Source: Capniomyces stellatus
Taxonomy: Eukaryota > Kickxellomycota > Harpellomycetes > Harpellales > Legeriomycetaceae
DNA length: 64,000 nt
Assembly (NCBI GenBank): GCA_001661515.1
Contig: LUVW01000008.1
Coordinates: 585,100 to 649,099 of the forward strand
Direction of reading: 5' to 3'
Shown: one piece after another, positions 1 to 11,724 of the stretch
How the letters are laid out: every line of letters begins with the position of its first letter
Position numbering within the stretch: position 1 is the first letter of the stretch
Notes under the pieces: model-generated
What the model saw: only the letters and a program-made list of their open reading frames with translations
Databases searched by the model: none
Told to the model about the DNA's origin: nothing
Program-made: the position numbers and the translations under genes

Positions 1-414
1 GTAGAACCCTTCCCAACACCTCCTCGCTATTCCCGTAATATGGCGACGTATCAATCCAATTTATACCTTTTTTTAAAATAATAAAATAAAATAAGTATCA
101 ATTATATAGTAAATACAAGACATGGCTTCTTGTTATTTGGGGAGTAATACCGTCACTTTGTCATTTAACATCAAAAAATAGTTGTATAAAAGCGCGGGTA
201 ATTTTGTTGAGTTGGCACATCAGCATAGAAATGTTTTCTCAAAAAAATTACTCTCAAGGAATTCTTTAGGGTTTAATGTTGGGAAAAGCTACTTTATTGT
301 GTATTTACCGTTTTTAAATGCACAGGAAACGGTCTCGAGCGGAATACTAAGCCCGAACTCATCGTAAGCACCTCCAAATGGACCCGCTCCCAAACCCAGT
401 TTTGACAACTTCAT
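1..414 (-). CDS. Aldo/keto reductase, 5' part only (window edge)
   Basis: N-terminal part of an aldo/keto reductase, resembling the D-arabinose/L-galactose dehydrogenase branch (NAD(P)-dependent sugar oxidation). Exon 1 is 414-309 (ATG at 414) and ends AACG|GTAAAT. Exon 2 is 66-1 after an AAAAAAAG acceptor and runs off the window. Exon 1 gives the typical opening KLSKLGLGAGPFGGAYDEFG. Exon 2 gives NWIDTSPYYGNSEEVLGRVL, which holds the family signature with the catalytic Asp and Tyr (DTSPYYG-SE--LG). The splice phase (1 + 2 nt) is consistent. About two thirds of the protein lies outside, so substrate class is an inference. Confidence 0.8.
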
Positions 415-455
415 TGTTATTAGTAATATCAGACCGCCCTAGAATGTTAATAAAG

Positions 456-487
<32 letters not shown>

Positions 488-1812
488 TTAAGAACAAACT
501 TTTGAAATCTTGGCTGAAAAGAACCTATTAACGTATATATTTATTTGGATAAGTATTTTTATGTAGGAGTTTAAACAAAAGAGTTTGGGTTTCGTAATTA
601 ATCGAGTTGAGGAAATTATTAACGCAATCCTAAATACGTAGTAAAAATATTACGCATTTTAGAGTTAAAAAAAAAATCAAAAGCAAATACAATGTTGGTT
701 TTAGGCAAATAATTCACATTTACCAAGTGCTGTGGGTCGTTTATAGTCAATTGGCTTTTCAGAAATTGTAGCGTACTTTTCACTAAACATGAGGGTAAAA
801 GTTACGTCAATGCCTGAAGCCTGAAAAACCAACACCTGTTTTGCAAAGGTGGCTTTGAACAACCCACTGACTTGAAAGCACAATGATAAAAACAAACGCG
901 CTTTGATTGCTTTTTTTTTGCTTTTGCTTTTTTTTTTTTTTTGCTAGTCTGACTCTATAAACATAAATATACATCTGTGCATTCATCTGCATCCAACGTA
1001 GATCGATAATACTTGCGTGCTACTATCAAGCTAGTTGCTAGAAACGATGTTGTTAAAGATCCAAGACCAGTTCTGCTAGTAAGGACAAAGTCCCGGTAAC
1101 TCTGACCAACCGCCCCAGCTATTTACCAAAAGTTTAATCCAGCAAATCTGTTACTAACAAGCACAGCTTTATAGCAAAACGTAGACTCAACACCACCTTC
1201 TGTAAAATAATCAGCATACTTTTTACTCGAAAAAAAATATGACAGAAATTATGCTTTTTAGAGCACAGCAGGTCATTAAACCAGACTTGGAAGATGGAGC
1301 TGACTTGGTGTAAACTAGTAATTTTATAAACAGAGGTCGCAATGTACTTGTGACCGGGTTGATTTTTAGAGTTAATAATATTGGTTTGGTTGATAAAGAC
1401 GATAAATACGATAAAGGCTAATCAAAGGAGTCAAAATTTTCAAAAGTAAAAGTATACAAAAAACCCGCTTTGCCCTCATTCCTCTCTGATTATCGCATCT
1501 ATAGCGTCGGTATCCATGGACGACTCAACACTATTGTTGTTATACATACAAAATTCTGTAAGTAACCATTAGCCATTTAAACAGTCTTGATATGTATTCT
1601 AAAATCATTACGCTACTACTTCTCCGGGCTTAACTCGTACGTATTTAGCATCGCTCTCGCTGACAGTTACCCTAAAAAAAATTTAAAAAAAAGGATCGCT
1701 GTTAATCTCTCCTCTTGTTTTCATTTTTTTTCATTTTTTCATTTTTTTTCTCATTTTTTTCATATTATGTTACTACTATCGTTAGATAGAGGCGCCAGTG
1801 ATAGATAAGGGC
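415..1812. other. Intergenic; no supported gene
   Basis: Presumed promoter of the aldo/keto reductase, with a (GT)n microsatellite and several A/T homopolymers. Short minus-strand reading frames at 715-895 and about 955-1205 are not supported by any motif or start codon. Confidence 0.5.
460..487. repeat. (GT)n microsatellite
   Basis: About 14 uninterrupted GT units, 46 nt upstream of the aldo/keto reductase start codon (which reads leftward). Confidence 0.95.
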
Positions 1813-2010
1813 TTACAAGCTTGGCTGTAAAGTTCTTCGTTTTAGCTTTCTCTTTAGCTTTGCTGCGGCTGACAATTTTGTGTCATTCTGTAGCACTCGG
1901 TCTATCTCTTCAGTATTTGTATTGGTAACTGGAACAATGCTTTTACTTTCGATTTCCGGCTTTGATGGGTTCAATGTTACCGAGAATCTTCTTGCTACAT
2001 TACTCTCCAT
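1813..2010 (-). CDS. Possible small hydrophilic protein (65 aa), unrecognised
   Basis: An ATG-initiated frame of 65 codons (ATG at 2010, TAA at 1813). The product is rich in Ser, Thr, Glu and Lys, has a middle part with acidic residues (NTEEIDRVLQNDTK) and a strongly basic tail (KLKRKLKRR). Its composition is more protein-like than the surrounding T-rich sequence. I recognise no family, no intron is needed, and it could equally be the last exon of a gene not resolved here or a chance frame. Confidence 0.3.
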   Translation of the reverse strand: MESNVARRFSVTLNPSKPEIESKSIVPVTNTNTEEIDRVLQNDTKLSAAAKLKRKLKRRTLQPSL

Positions 2011-3315
2011 GTTTAAACTTGTTGAATAATCGAGATGAGGAAAACCCAAATTGGGTATGTTTATTGATTGTTAAAGACCTATTTATTTAGGGAGAAATAA
2101 GATTACAATTTTTTTTTGCTAAGAAAAAAAAAGACAATAGATTTTAACTAATATATTTGGCGTTCCAGTTTTATCAACAAAATTCTCAGCAACTTATATT
2201 CTGCCTTTTCCTGGAATAATGGGACTATTTTTAGCAGTACTCCTGTCTTTGCAGTTTAGATTGACTCTATGCTTCTTTTACGTTTTTTAAGAGGGTTTCC
2301 TTTTATTTTCTTTTTCCAATCGCTACTGAAAAAAGGCCTAATTTAATACCGAAATAAAGTTTAATTCATTTGTTCTGAATGGTCAACTTTTTAGTTAAAA
2401 GAGCGCTATTTAAAAAAAATGATCTTCTAAAAACAAAGTTGCATTGTGTATTTATCAACTTGGCCTAATTTGCTTTTAAGGTTTACTTGACACGCATTGT
2501 GGGATTTTTGGATCCTAGCTAACCAATAGATAGACTTGGGCTGGACAAACAATAAACAAATACTGGCGGCATACTATTGGCAAGTAATAATAGATCACCA
2601 AACGTACACATTTATAACACATGTCTGATCAATCAAGTTGAAGCTGCGAGATATGCAAATGTAAACAGGCGTGTAACCAAGATAAAAGCATTTCTACGGT
2701 CTTCAGGATCCACAGGAAAACACATTTCCAAGGCACGAAAACAGAATCAGCTAATAATAATAAAAAAGCAACACCAACCTCAAACGCCATAGTTGGATCA
2801 TAATGCAGCACCGCATCAACCACAGTACTTGTGAGAGGAGTATGTGTTGAGATTGTAGTGCTTATAAACAACAAAGGAGCTAAAAGTCATCGGGATGATA
2901 TTCACACCAACACAAACACATTATTTTGCTCTTCTAAGGTGGTCTGAATACAAGTGCTTTTAAAAATAACCGACATTTTGCGTCTCGAGTTCTAAATGTC
3001 TAACCATCTACAATATACTAGCGGAAAGTTTGGTTTATTTATGGCAAATTACTTTTGTGTAAGACCTCTACCAAGCCCAAAAGGGAAATATAATGGCCAA
3101 TCCTTTGCCTCGAGCAATAAAGTCGCTAATAATTTAACAGCTACAATCGACTAATCAGGTCACTCATAAAATGGCGATACTTGCCTTAAACGCTTCTATT
3201 TGAACACACACTCTCTAACAAAGTGAGTAATTCTGCAAGGAAAAGGAAATGCGACTTTTACAAAAGTGAAGCATACTTTGGAGCTTCATAGTGATAAAAC
3301 AATGATAAACAAATT
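2011..3315. other. Intergenic; nothing recognised
   Basis: AT-rich stretch before the glutathione transferase. A minus-strand frame around 2632-2870 has hydrophobic residues but no ATG and no family match. Confidence 0.5.
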
Positions 3316-3375
3316 AATATTCAACAAAACAGTATTCAACAAAACAATATTCAACAAAACAATACTCAACAACAC
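3316..3375. repeat. 15-bp tandem array upstream of GST
   Basis: Four head-to-tail 15-bp units (3316, 3331, 3346, 3361) of consensus AATATTCAACAAAAC with one to three changes each. The array ends 20 nt before the ATG at 3396, so it lies in the core promoter or 5' UTR. Confidence 0.9.
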
Positions 3376-3395
3376 AATAAACGCTTTTTGGTGAT

Positions 3396-4073
3396 ATGAG
3401 CTACCCACATAGTGATTCAGAGATAACTTTATACAATGCCGACTATTGTCCATTTGCACAACGAGTTGTGATTGCTTTGAAAGAGGCTGGGATTCCTTAC
3501 CATAATGTAGATATTGACCTAAACAGCAAGCCCGAATGGTATCACTTGGTTAATCCATCTTTAAAAGTACCGGCTCTAAGATTGATGAATGGGACGATTT
3601 TAGTAGAGTCATACCTTATTGCGCAATATGTTTCAGACATCTCACCTGAAACCGGCTTGATGCCGACTGACCCGATTGAGATATTCAAGGTTGGACACTT
3701 TATTGACTATTTCTCAAAAAATATCATTCCACCAATCTATCAAGTACTCAAGCTAAAAAACGGTGACGAAAAACTTGCCATGTGGAGTAAAATGATCTTA
3801 AGCTTGGAAAAGGTCAACCTAATGCTAAAAGAGAGTCCCGCAGGTGGGCCTTATTATCTAGGCGAGCGATTCACTTTGGCAGACATTAGTGCGATTACGT
3901 TTGTAGATAGAATTTTTGCTGTTGGCGAAATTTTGGGTAAGAACTTGGGTGAAGTGCAAGGCATTGAAAGAATCAAAGCATGGAGTAGCGCGTGTGGAGG
4001 TAGAGACAGCGTTTTAACAAGCAAGGTTGACTACTCTGTTTCGCTTGAAAGAATGAAGACGCTTTCTAAATAG
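3396..4073 (+). CDS. Glutathione S-transferase, omega-like
   Basis: Cytosolic glutathione transferase or thioltransferase of 225 residues, intronless. The N-terminal thioredoxin fold carries YNADYCPFAQRV, where Cys18 in the CPFAQR motif is the active-site cysteine of omega-type enzymes (thiol transfer and dehydroascorbate reduction rather than classic conjugation). It continues with VPAL (cis-Pro loop) and the glutathione-binding ES pair in LVESYLIAQYVSD. The C-terminal helical domain holds YYLGERFTLADISA, the N-capping/hydrophobic staple region of GSTs. Length is normal for the family. Start chosen at the first ATG after the 15-bp repeat array. Substrate is inferred; omega versus beta/URE2-like assignment rests mainly on the Cys. 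Confidence 0.9.
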   Translation: MSYPHSDSEITLYNADYCPFAQRVVIALKEAGIPYHNVDIDLNSKPEWYHLVNPSLKVPALRLMNGTILVESYLIAQYVSDISPETGLMPTDPIEIFKVGHFIDYFSKNIIPPIYQVLKLKNGDEKLAMWSKMILSLEKVNLMLKESPAGGPYYLGERFTLADISAITFVDRIFAVGEILGKNLGEVQGIERIKAWSSACGGRDSVLTSKVDYSVSLERMKTLSK

Positions 4074-4560
4074 CTCTATTTAGTATCATTTCCTTTGGCA
4101 ACGAGCAGCCTTTGACTACCTAAAAATCGGCAAGCATCAATAGAGTAGCGGGTTTTAACTTTTTCTTTTCCCTTGTAACTTTCCACTCTGATTTTTGTTA
4201 AATTCACTGAATTGTATACTATGTAAACCGTGGTCTAGCGAGTATATCTCCTTGAGAAAATGTGGAGTGAGGTGGGGGGTGGGAGGATGAAGTTAAAGGT
4301 TTACGCATGAAAGCACCAGTTATTTGATACCCCGAGTTTAGCGTGTACTTTTAATTGGCTAGAATTGGCCGCTTGCTTTTCACTAGCCAAAATCAGCTTT
4401 AATTTATAGAAAAAGAAGCACTAAAATTATTTTCGAAAAAAAAAAATTTACATTAAATCTGATTAATAAAGCAAATAAAACGCAAAAACTGTATTTTGGT
4501 TTCAAGAGCAACCTGTTTTCTACATACAAACAATATAAATATAAACAGTACATTTGGAAA
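4074..4560. other. Intergenic between GST and RRP36
   Basis: Contains the GST 3' end and the RRP36 promoter. A short G-rich tract lies near 4272-4288. No gene seen. Confidence 0.5.
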
Positions 4561-6549
4561 ATGGGCGGCGAATACAAGAAAGGCAAAGCACACAAAACCA
4601 TGCTTAAAAGCAGGAGTGAGGATACAGATACAAGCGGTAGCGAAGAGGAAAATTATGAACAGCAAAATTCACAAGAATCAGAATCCGATTTCTCAAATAG
4701 CGAGGTATGTAAAGCTGCTATAAAGTGTTGGTGGATACTCGAGTGCACTTTTGTTTGTTGAATAGCTTTATATATTGCTTTATCTAGCATAACTTTCAAA
4801 GTCAATTTTGTGTGCTTTTGAGCATTGTAAACAATATTAAATTAACTCTGGACAATAACGCGCTTTATTAGGCTGAAGACGATCAAGATTCAGACAACTC
4901 TGTTGATTCCGAGAATGAAAGAAAGCTTGTAAGATTTTAATTTTAATCTCTTTACAGGATCTTCAATTGAACATATCTGACTGCACAAAACTAAATTGAA
5001 TAACTTACCTTCGATTATCAAATAGAACAAGCTCAGAAAAGGTAATTTTAATGACTTTAGACACGAGTAAGGTTTTAATAATGAATGATGTGGCCAGGCG
5101 ACTATTTTGGAAGTAATAGACTAAATCAAACATATTGTTTGCGTAGAGCTGTCCAAAATCCCGATGGACGAGTTGGTAAAAATGAAACTGCAAATGGGCG
5201 TTAAAGAATTTGACAAAATTTATAACCGAGGATCAGCCAGTGGCAAAAAAAGCTCCAGCAACAAGAAATTGGCCAAGGCAAGCAAACACGACGACAGCGA
5301 CAGCCAAAACATTACATCAATGCCTAAAAGAAGGGAGCAGGCATCGAGAGAAGGGAAAAAGGTTTACAGAAAAGAAAATAGAAAACAGTAAGTTGCAGAG
5401 CCTATTTACCTTGATAAAGAGCTAATGATTTGCCTGTTTAATCCTTGTGATAAAAAGAGATAGGAGGTTTTAAGCTAAAAATAACAATAACTAAAATAGG
5501 CCAGCAATAATGACGTCAAAAAAACCGGTATCTAGGATCCACGATGTCATTGAAGTTAAAAAAAATGTAATTTAAACTTGAAAGCTTTATTTCTGAAAAA
5601 AAAAAAAACTAGGGGATCCAAGCCTTGGATGATAATTAATTCTTGGTGCCTGTATCTAGTGGGAAATATTGCAAAAAAAAATAGCCTGTACTTATGCTTA
5701 ATCAACTAATTGGGTATTTTGGGATTAGAAATCATACGACCCGCGGTTTGAAAAGACAGCTGGTCATTACAATAAGGAATTTTTTGAAAAGTCGTATGGA
5801 TTTTTAAAAGAGTATCAAGATTCTGAAATGACTGAGATGAAAAAGAGACTGTCAAAGATCAAGAACAAGGATCCGGAGGAAGCCAAGTCAATTGAAGCAT
5901 TGATGTCGCAAATAGTAATAAGGCCATTTAGCTTAAGCGTGAAATAATATACTCTTTCTTGATGTAGTTTAATGTATAGACTTGGTTGACTACAGTTTCA
6001 GCGCTAATCAGTGACTAAAATTTTAAATTATAAAATAGCAATCACGGCAAATAACCGACGGTTCCAAGGATAGACTTAGCGAGATACAGAAAGAGCACAA
6101 AAGGAGAGAGAATAACCTTATTAAGCAGGGGAAAAAGCCATACTTCCTTAAACGATGTAAGACTTTACAGAGATTTCTTGGCTTGGTTAAAATTCATTAT
6201 TTGTTAGCTGTTGATTGCAGTGTGTGGATGTGTGTGTATCTGAGCGCGCCTGGACAGCTTTGATTTTAAGAATCATAGCTGGTGCCACTTTCCTAGTCAA
6301 AAGAATGGGATCAATACTGTTTGTGCTTGTGTTGGGCAAACTTTTTTAGTAAAAACAACGATAGCAAAGGAAATACTAACAATACATTTACTCTCAATAG
6401 CGGAACTCAAAAAGATCGACTTGGCAGAGAAGTTTGAAAAGCTTAAGGGTACTAAGAAGCTTGATATTCTGATAGAAAAGAAAAGAAAGAGGAACTCTGC
6501 CAAAGAACACAAGGGAATGCCATTCAAGCGTAGAACAGCAACCAACTGA
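4561..6549 (+). CDS. RRP36: rRNA biogenesis protein RRP36
   Basis: Nucleolar factor for early 35S pre-rRNA cleavages in the small-subunit processome. Seven exons: 4561-4704, 4872-4928, 5149-5387, 5500-5566, 5729-5914, 6039-6156, 6401-6549; phases agree and give 319 residues. The N-terminus is acidic and Ser/Glu-rich. Family motifs then come in order: LSKIPMDELVKMKLQMG (about 68-84), KKPVSRIHDVIEVKK, SYDPRFEKTAGHYNKEFF, KEYQDSEMTEMKKRLSKIK, QGKKPYFLKRSELKKIDLAE and a basic end IEKKRKRNSAKEHKGMPFKR. The small fourth exon (67 nt) is needed to supply the PVSR-VIEV motif and restores the frame. Assignment is from the ordered motifs. Confidence 0.93.
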
Positions 6550-7000
6550 TCCTTTCCTCCCACTCATTTATACAAAGCTTGGCTATATATATTTTTTTAT
6601 TGAAATTAAAACTCGATTATATTTTTATGTTAGTTTTTGGTAGATCAAAAGATTATTGGTAATTTCAGATGTAATCTTGATTTTTTTTTCCAAAAAAACA
6701 ATGATTTTAGAAATTAACTTGGAAATATAAATTTCCACATAGAAAGGATAAATAATGAGCAAAAGTATGTAGTGTTGTTTGTAAGTGCTGTTTATTCTTT
6801 GAAAGATTCTACAAATTTGGCTTTTAATTCGGAATAAAAAACGACCATAAATACACAGAAATAACGCGCAGGCTACAATTATAGACACTATAATAACACT
6901 CCAAAGCCACAAAATTAAATAAATTGAACCTTTTGTCAAAATTGAGTTTTTGAAAAGCTACAAACCCTTCAATTGATAAAGACTGGGCTTTGAATCGGAC
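6550..7000. other. Intergenic; nothing recognised
   Basis: AT-rich spacer between RRP36 and the WDR53-like gene, both on +. Confidence 0.5.
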
Positions 7001-9196
7001 ATGGGAAACAAACCTGTGTTAAAGGTAAAGTCGGTGTATAATGATATACATAGCTTTAGTTTACACCGGGTACTAATCTGCCTTTGCCAATTTGTACTTG
7101 GAAAAAAAAACGAAATGCATAGAGTAGACTTGAGGGTCACAGCGATCTAGTTACATACTTTAGTGTGTCAAAATGTACGTCTGTTTTAGGCTGGAAAACA
7201 GCTGTGTCTGGGTCAGGTATGGGACTGATGCTTATTTTATTATCAATGGGACAAGGCATTGGGTTTGATTTTTTTTTTTTTACCCGAGAGTTAATGTAGG
7301 ATTGTTGAATTAACTGGTGTTTCTTTTCAAGCAACTTTTAAACGAGTAGACAAAAAAAATACTATATAACATGCTTATTGGTTTTAAATATGGAGTAGAG
7401 GATGGAACTTGTGTATTGTGGGACTTGTCGACGTCAAAGCCAGCAATGAGAATAACCAACTTTCCCTTGGAAAGCATTAGTTGTACAAAGTTTGTTGGTG
7501 ATGGCGATTACAGAGTTTGTGTGGGCTACAATAACATGGTACTTGTTGGCTTTGCTATGATTTTTTTGTACTTGCTTTGATGCTATTGTACTTGCTTTGA
7601 TGCGCTTGATTATTGTGGTTTGGATAAAGACAAATATTGAAACGTTGTGTATGCATGCTGCTAGATAAATACGTATGACACAAGGATGTTGGGCAGCAAT
7701 AACTTGGAATTGCAGACCTTTGAAAAGTATGTTGTAAACAGCAAGGGTTCAGGTTTAGCTGGAGATGAGTGTGAGCCAGTGGTAATCAACAGTATCGCCA
7801 TAGACAAGTCTTTGGGTACACGCGAGGAAGGTAGCACCGGAGATCCTCTTTTTGTTATAGGGTTGGATTCTGGCGAGGTGGTAAGAATGGCATTTGGGGA
7901 ATATGAAAATGTAGACTATCTAACCACCGAGCCGCATAGAAATGTAAGTGGGTATACCGTGTTGTATTGGAGCAACATAGAGCTTGGGCCAACATCATTC
8001 AGACCATTTCCATACATTAATGGTTTTAAATACATATGACAAATGCAAGAGTAAATGTTATTTTGATGTTACAACATAGATATGTAGTGCGGTGGATGTA
8101 ATTTCAGGCTCTTTAGGTAGGTAACATGTACATTTCATCGTTGTGTTGATCAGTGTTACGCATTTTGTTGTAGTTGAAGTGCAGTAAATATTACGGGCTG
8201 TTGTGTTTTATTTTTAAACCGATTTGCAGGGATATCAGGGGGATTTGATAGCACCATAAAGATATTCAATATAAAAAGCAGTTCAAATAAAGGCCAAGTA
8301 TACGACTGTAGCATATCGACAAGTAAGATGTCCAATTCGATAAATACAATACTTGAACGTATCTGAACAAATAGCCAACATAATATTTATTTATTTTAAT
8401 TAAATTTTAGTGTTCGACACAGACTCGGGTGTTCAGAACCAGATGTTTAATCCGCCATTTGTGTACAGCCTTTGCAATTTTCCAGACGACGACGTATTTA
8501 TAGCGGGCTTGGGCGATGGTCGCATGATCGCATGTTATAATTATGGAATAGACAGAACGGGCGAAAATGAAGCAGAATTCATGGATAATTGGAAAACACT
8601 GGCTTGGGTTGGAGCACATAGTTACATAGTTAGTGGCATGTAGGTTTAAACTGATCGACTATTTGATTTTAACAACTTTGCTTTTACGCTTTCATGCTTC
8701 TTGCTTCTAGCTTTTATTTTTTATTTTTTTCATTTTATTTTGCTACTGCTGCCACTTTAAAAGTTGTCTAGCAAGTGGCTGTGTTATGTGTTAAATGTTT
8801 TTAGACTTAAATTGTTGAGCTGGAAAAATGAATAGGGAGTCGTGCGGTTTTGATGAGAGCAAAATGGTTAGTTCAGGGCTTGAGGGGACCTTGAAGGTTT
8901 GGAATACAGAGGAGCTGACGTACCTGGCAATTCTTGATTTACTTCCGGATGAGGAGGGCAATGTGGGGGATACAGCGAGCTCAGTCCGTACTGCGAATGA
9001 TTCTGGAGACCAACTGCTGGCTACCTATGATGTAAGAGACTATGTATCTAAGCCAGATTGGGTGGCCACTTCGCAAAACAGTAGCGATAGATCCATATTC
9101 ACCTCGGGTATTTATTGTGGCGTTGAGACCAAAGAAGGTGTTGTCGCAGATAAGCCAAACACTTTAGGAACGATATATGGGTTTGAATGTATGTGA
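7001..9196 (+). CDS. WD40 repeat protein, WDR53-like
   Basis: Multi-exon WD40 beta-propeller protein. Recognisable exons include 7397-7537 (EDGTCVLWDLSTSKP), about 7667-7944 (INTYDTRMLG), about 8082-8115, 8230-8322 (SGGFDSTIKIFNI), about 8412-8630 and about 8819-9196 (VSSGLEGTLKVWNTEEL). The stretch QMFNPPFVYSLCNF followed by IAGLGDGRMIACYNYG and a GAHSY element resembles the NPPFVHS / GLGDG / GHS order of WDR53 proteins. WDR53 of animals is a putative CUL4-DDB1 adaptor; that role here is inferred only. The ATG at 7001 and the first splice junctions are uncertain, with several competing donors. The C-terminal end is at 9196 (TGA) because the GTATGT donor just before it joins to a stop in all frames tested. 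Confidence 0.65.
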
Positions 9197-9538
9197 GAGT
9201 GGGCGAGTTGGCAGAGTTTAGCTGAGGTGATTACGATGTTTTAGGACAAAGATATTTTGTTAGAGCAAGCTTTGGCAAAAAGAAGAAAGAAAAATGGGCA
9301 AGAAAAACGGGCCAAATAACAAAAGAACAGATTGTGGCTTTGATACTAGTGGCTGGTAGGCAGTTGGTAGAATTGATATGAAAGGCGGTTTACTTGAGTT
9401 GTATACATTTTGGACAATATAGACTGGTTTTATAGAATTTATAGTAAATAAAAGCAAAAGTAAAGTAAACTGGAGAAGAATAAATAAAGTAAACTAGAGA
9501 AAAGCAAATAGATATATGTAAATGGATGGATGGATTGG
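9197..9538. other. Convergent intergenic spacer
   Basis: Between the 3' ends of the WDR53-like gene and UTP18. A lysine-rich open stretch at 9244-9320 could be extra coding sequence of the former but does not join in frame. Confidence 0.4.
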
Positions 9539-11724
9539 TTAGTATTTGGAGTAATAACCGAGTCTATATAGCAAAACCTTTCCTTTGTCGTTACCAAGAG
9601 CTAGATAGCCATTGTTGGGGGAGAATTTAGCGCATTGGATGTAGCCTAGAGGGGTGTTGACAGTTGGCCAGTTGCTAAAGACGGACATTGAGGGCAGGTG
9701 GACGAGCTTCATCTGGTCGCGTTTATTTCTGGAATAAATAGCCATTAGCTGACTGTCAGAGCTGAACTCGGCCTGAGAGATGGGGGTGGTTAGATTGGTA
9801 ATGGATTTGATCTGAGTGGGGGAGGAGGTAGATTTGCAGGATGAGTCAAAAACGCTAACAGTTCCAGAGTAGTCACCAATAGCAAAGTACTTGTCGTTTG
9901 GAGACACGGAAAGACAGCTAGGCTTGTAGCTTTCAACTGATTTCCACCGATGGATGCATCTTTCCATCCTCAGGTCCCACTCATAGACCTCCGAGTCCAT
10001 TCCAATGCTGTACAAGGACTGTCCGTTGGAGCTAAAGCTGACGTCTTTAACTGTTCCGTTCATGTTCAGCGTTGACCGCCACCTTTTGGTTTTTGAGTCG
10101 ACAAGCAGTATTTGTGCCGAGTGCGAAAGCACTGCTAAGGTTTGCCCGCCATTTGGTGACGACTTGAACCTTTCGAACGACTTCATGTCATCGCCCAGCA
10201 TTTTGTTGCTATGGCGAGTGATGTTTCCTTGCTGCATGTCAAATGAGTAGAAATACGGTCTTCTTCCAGTAATCAGAACCTCGCTTGCTTCGTTTATAAA
10301 AGCACAGTTCATAATAGGCAGATCCTTAAAGTAAACCGACTGAACCTTGCTGTTCTTTTTGCCATCAACTTCAAACAGTCTCAATGTCTTGTCCATTCCT
10401 CCCACCATCAGCACATTTGCAGTTGGATGAAACTCAATTTGCTGCACTGTTGCTTGTGAAACTGCCATTTGGTTTCCATTTCGCACTCTCAATATATCAA
10501 TTATCCCGCTTCCTAGCGGCTTGTTGCTTTTTCGTATTAAAGACTTTGTGCTCTGCACAAGCTTCTGCCCTTCATACTCCTCATCCAGATCCGACTCCGA
10601 CTCCGACTCTGAGTCCAAGTTATTTCCAGAATCTGACTCCGAGTCGGACAAATTGCTTGTTTTTTTGCTCTTTTTTGCCTTTTTGGCCGCCCAGCTTGGT
10701 GTTGGATTGATTTTTGTAAATCTAAATTACCCATAAATATCAGAGTTTCAAATCACAGCCCTTATCAATTCAATAAACACACGCACATATACACACTATA
10801 TACTTCCACACCCTTTTGTTTTCAAATACACCATTTCCCAAACTTTTAATCCAACTATTAAACCCCATTAATCTCTAATTTAACAACTTACTGCGCACGA
10901 AGTCTCTGTTCAAACTCCTTTCCGTCAACAACATCCTCATCTTCTGTGGTTCTCAGTTTCCTTGTGTTGTTCTGTTTCTTCAGACTTATTCGTGAATTCA
11001 ATTCAGACTCGTCCTCCCATACTCTTTTCTTTTCTATTTTATTTATTTATTTTTCTTTCTTTATTTAGTCTCAAGTGCTGCCATGTAATAACCAGCTTAG
11101 AACATTTTTTTATAGTTTGGCTGAAACAACTTGGCTTTGTTCATATCGTAACTACTTACCTGTTTTTGGTTCAACTTTGGCTTTTTCATCCTCCTTTTTA
11201 GTATTCTTATCTGTATCTTTGACCTTGCTACCGTTATCAGGCTTTGTATCCAAAACAAAAAAGTCTTCGGTTGCTCCTCCATCAGTATCTATTACAAACC
11301 CATCTCCCTCTACCTCCTCAGTACCATCCCCCTCCTCATCCCCAACTTCCTCCTCGCTATTCGCCCTCTCCTCCTCTCCATTTAGAACCATTTCCTCGAG
11401 CTCATTTTCACTATCACCAACCTCCTCTTCGCCACCAAACAGCAACAACTCCAGGTCTTTTTCCTCTTTACTCTTTTCCAATACAGCTCTCTTTCTCTTG
11501 TTCTTTGTATTTTTACCCTTGTTCTTGTTCTTTTTGCTTTCTTTGATCAATGGCGCCTTTTTATCTTTTTTGCCCCCCAACTTATTCGATTCTATATTAT
11601 TCGTTGTCATTGTCACATTTCCATACCTTACTGTGTTTGCTCTGGTCTGTGATTCAGCATTCACACCGCTCAAATCAGCCTTCCCTTCGCCATTTTGTCT
11701 TTTGTTTTTTTCTGAAGCTACCAT
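9539..11724 (-). CDS. UTP18: U3 snoRNP processome WD40 protein UTP18
   Basis: Nucleolar component of the UtpB subcomplex of the small-subunit processome. Exons 11724-11160, 11033-10892 and 10721-9539 give 629 residues with consistent phases. The N-terminus is basic/acidic low complexity with the family's LELLLFGGEEE motif. Exon 2 opens EKKRVWEDESE and ends with KLRTTEDEDVVDGKEFEQRL. Across the next junction it reads RAQFTKINPTPSWAAKK, matching the conserved LR-QFEK-NP-P-WA of Utp18. The C-terminal propeller (about residues 290-629) includes VQQIEFHPTANVLMVGGMDK and TGRRPYFYSFDMQQG, a Utp18 hallmark. Two exon junctions are confirmed by motifs running across them. Confidence 0.95.

Noticed and set aside
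700..1420. Minus-strand frames that look protein-like (about 955-1205 with one internal stop, and 715-895)
   Set aside because: No ATG, no consistent splice phases between the pieces and no family motif; an AT-rich chance origin is as likely.
2632..2874. Hydrophobic minus-strand frame suggesting a membrane protein
   Set aside because: Begins at a TTG, no neighbouring exons join in frame and no motif was recognised.
7020..7060. Possible 10-nt microexon (TTTACACCGG) in the WDR53-like gene
   Set aside because: It would need a 36-nt upstream intron, shorter than any other here; left unresolved rather than called.
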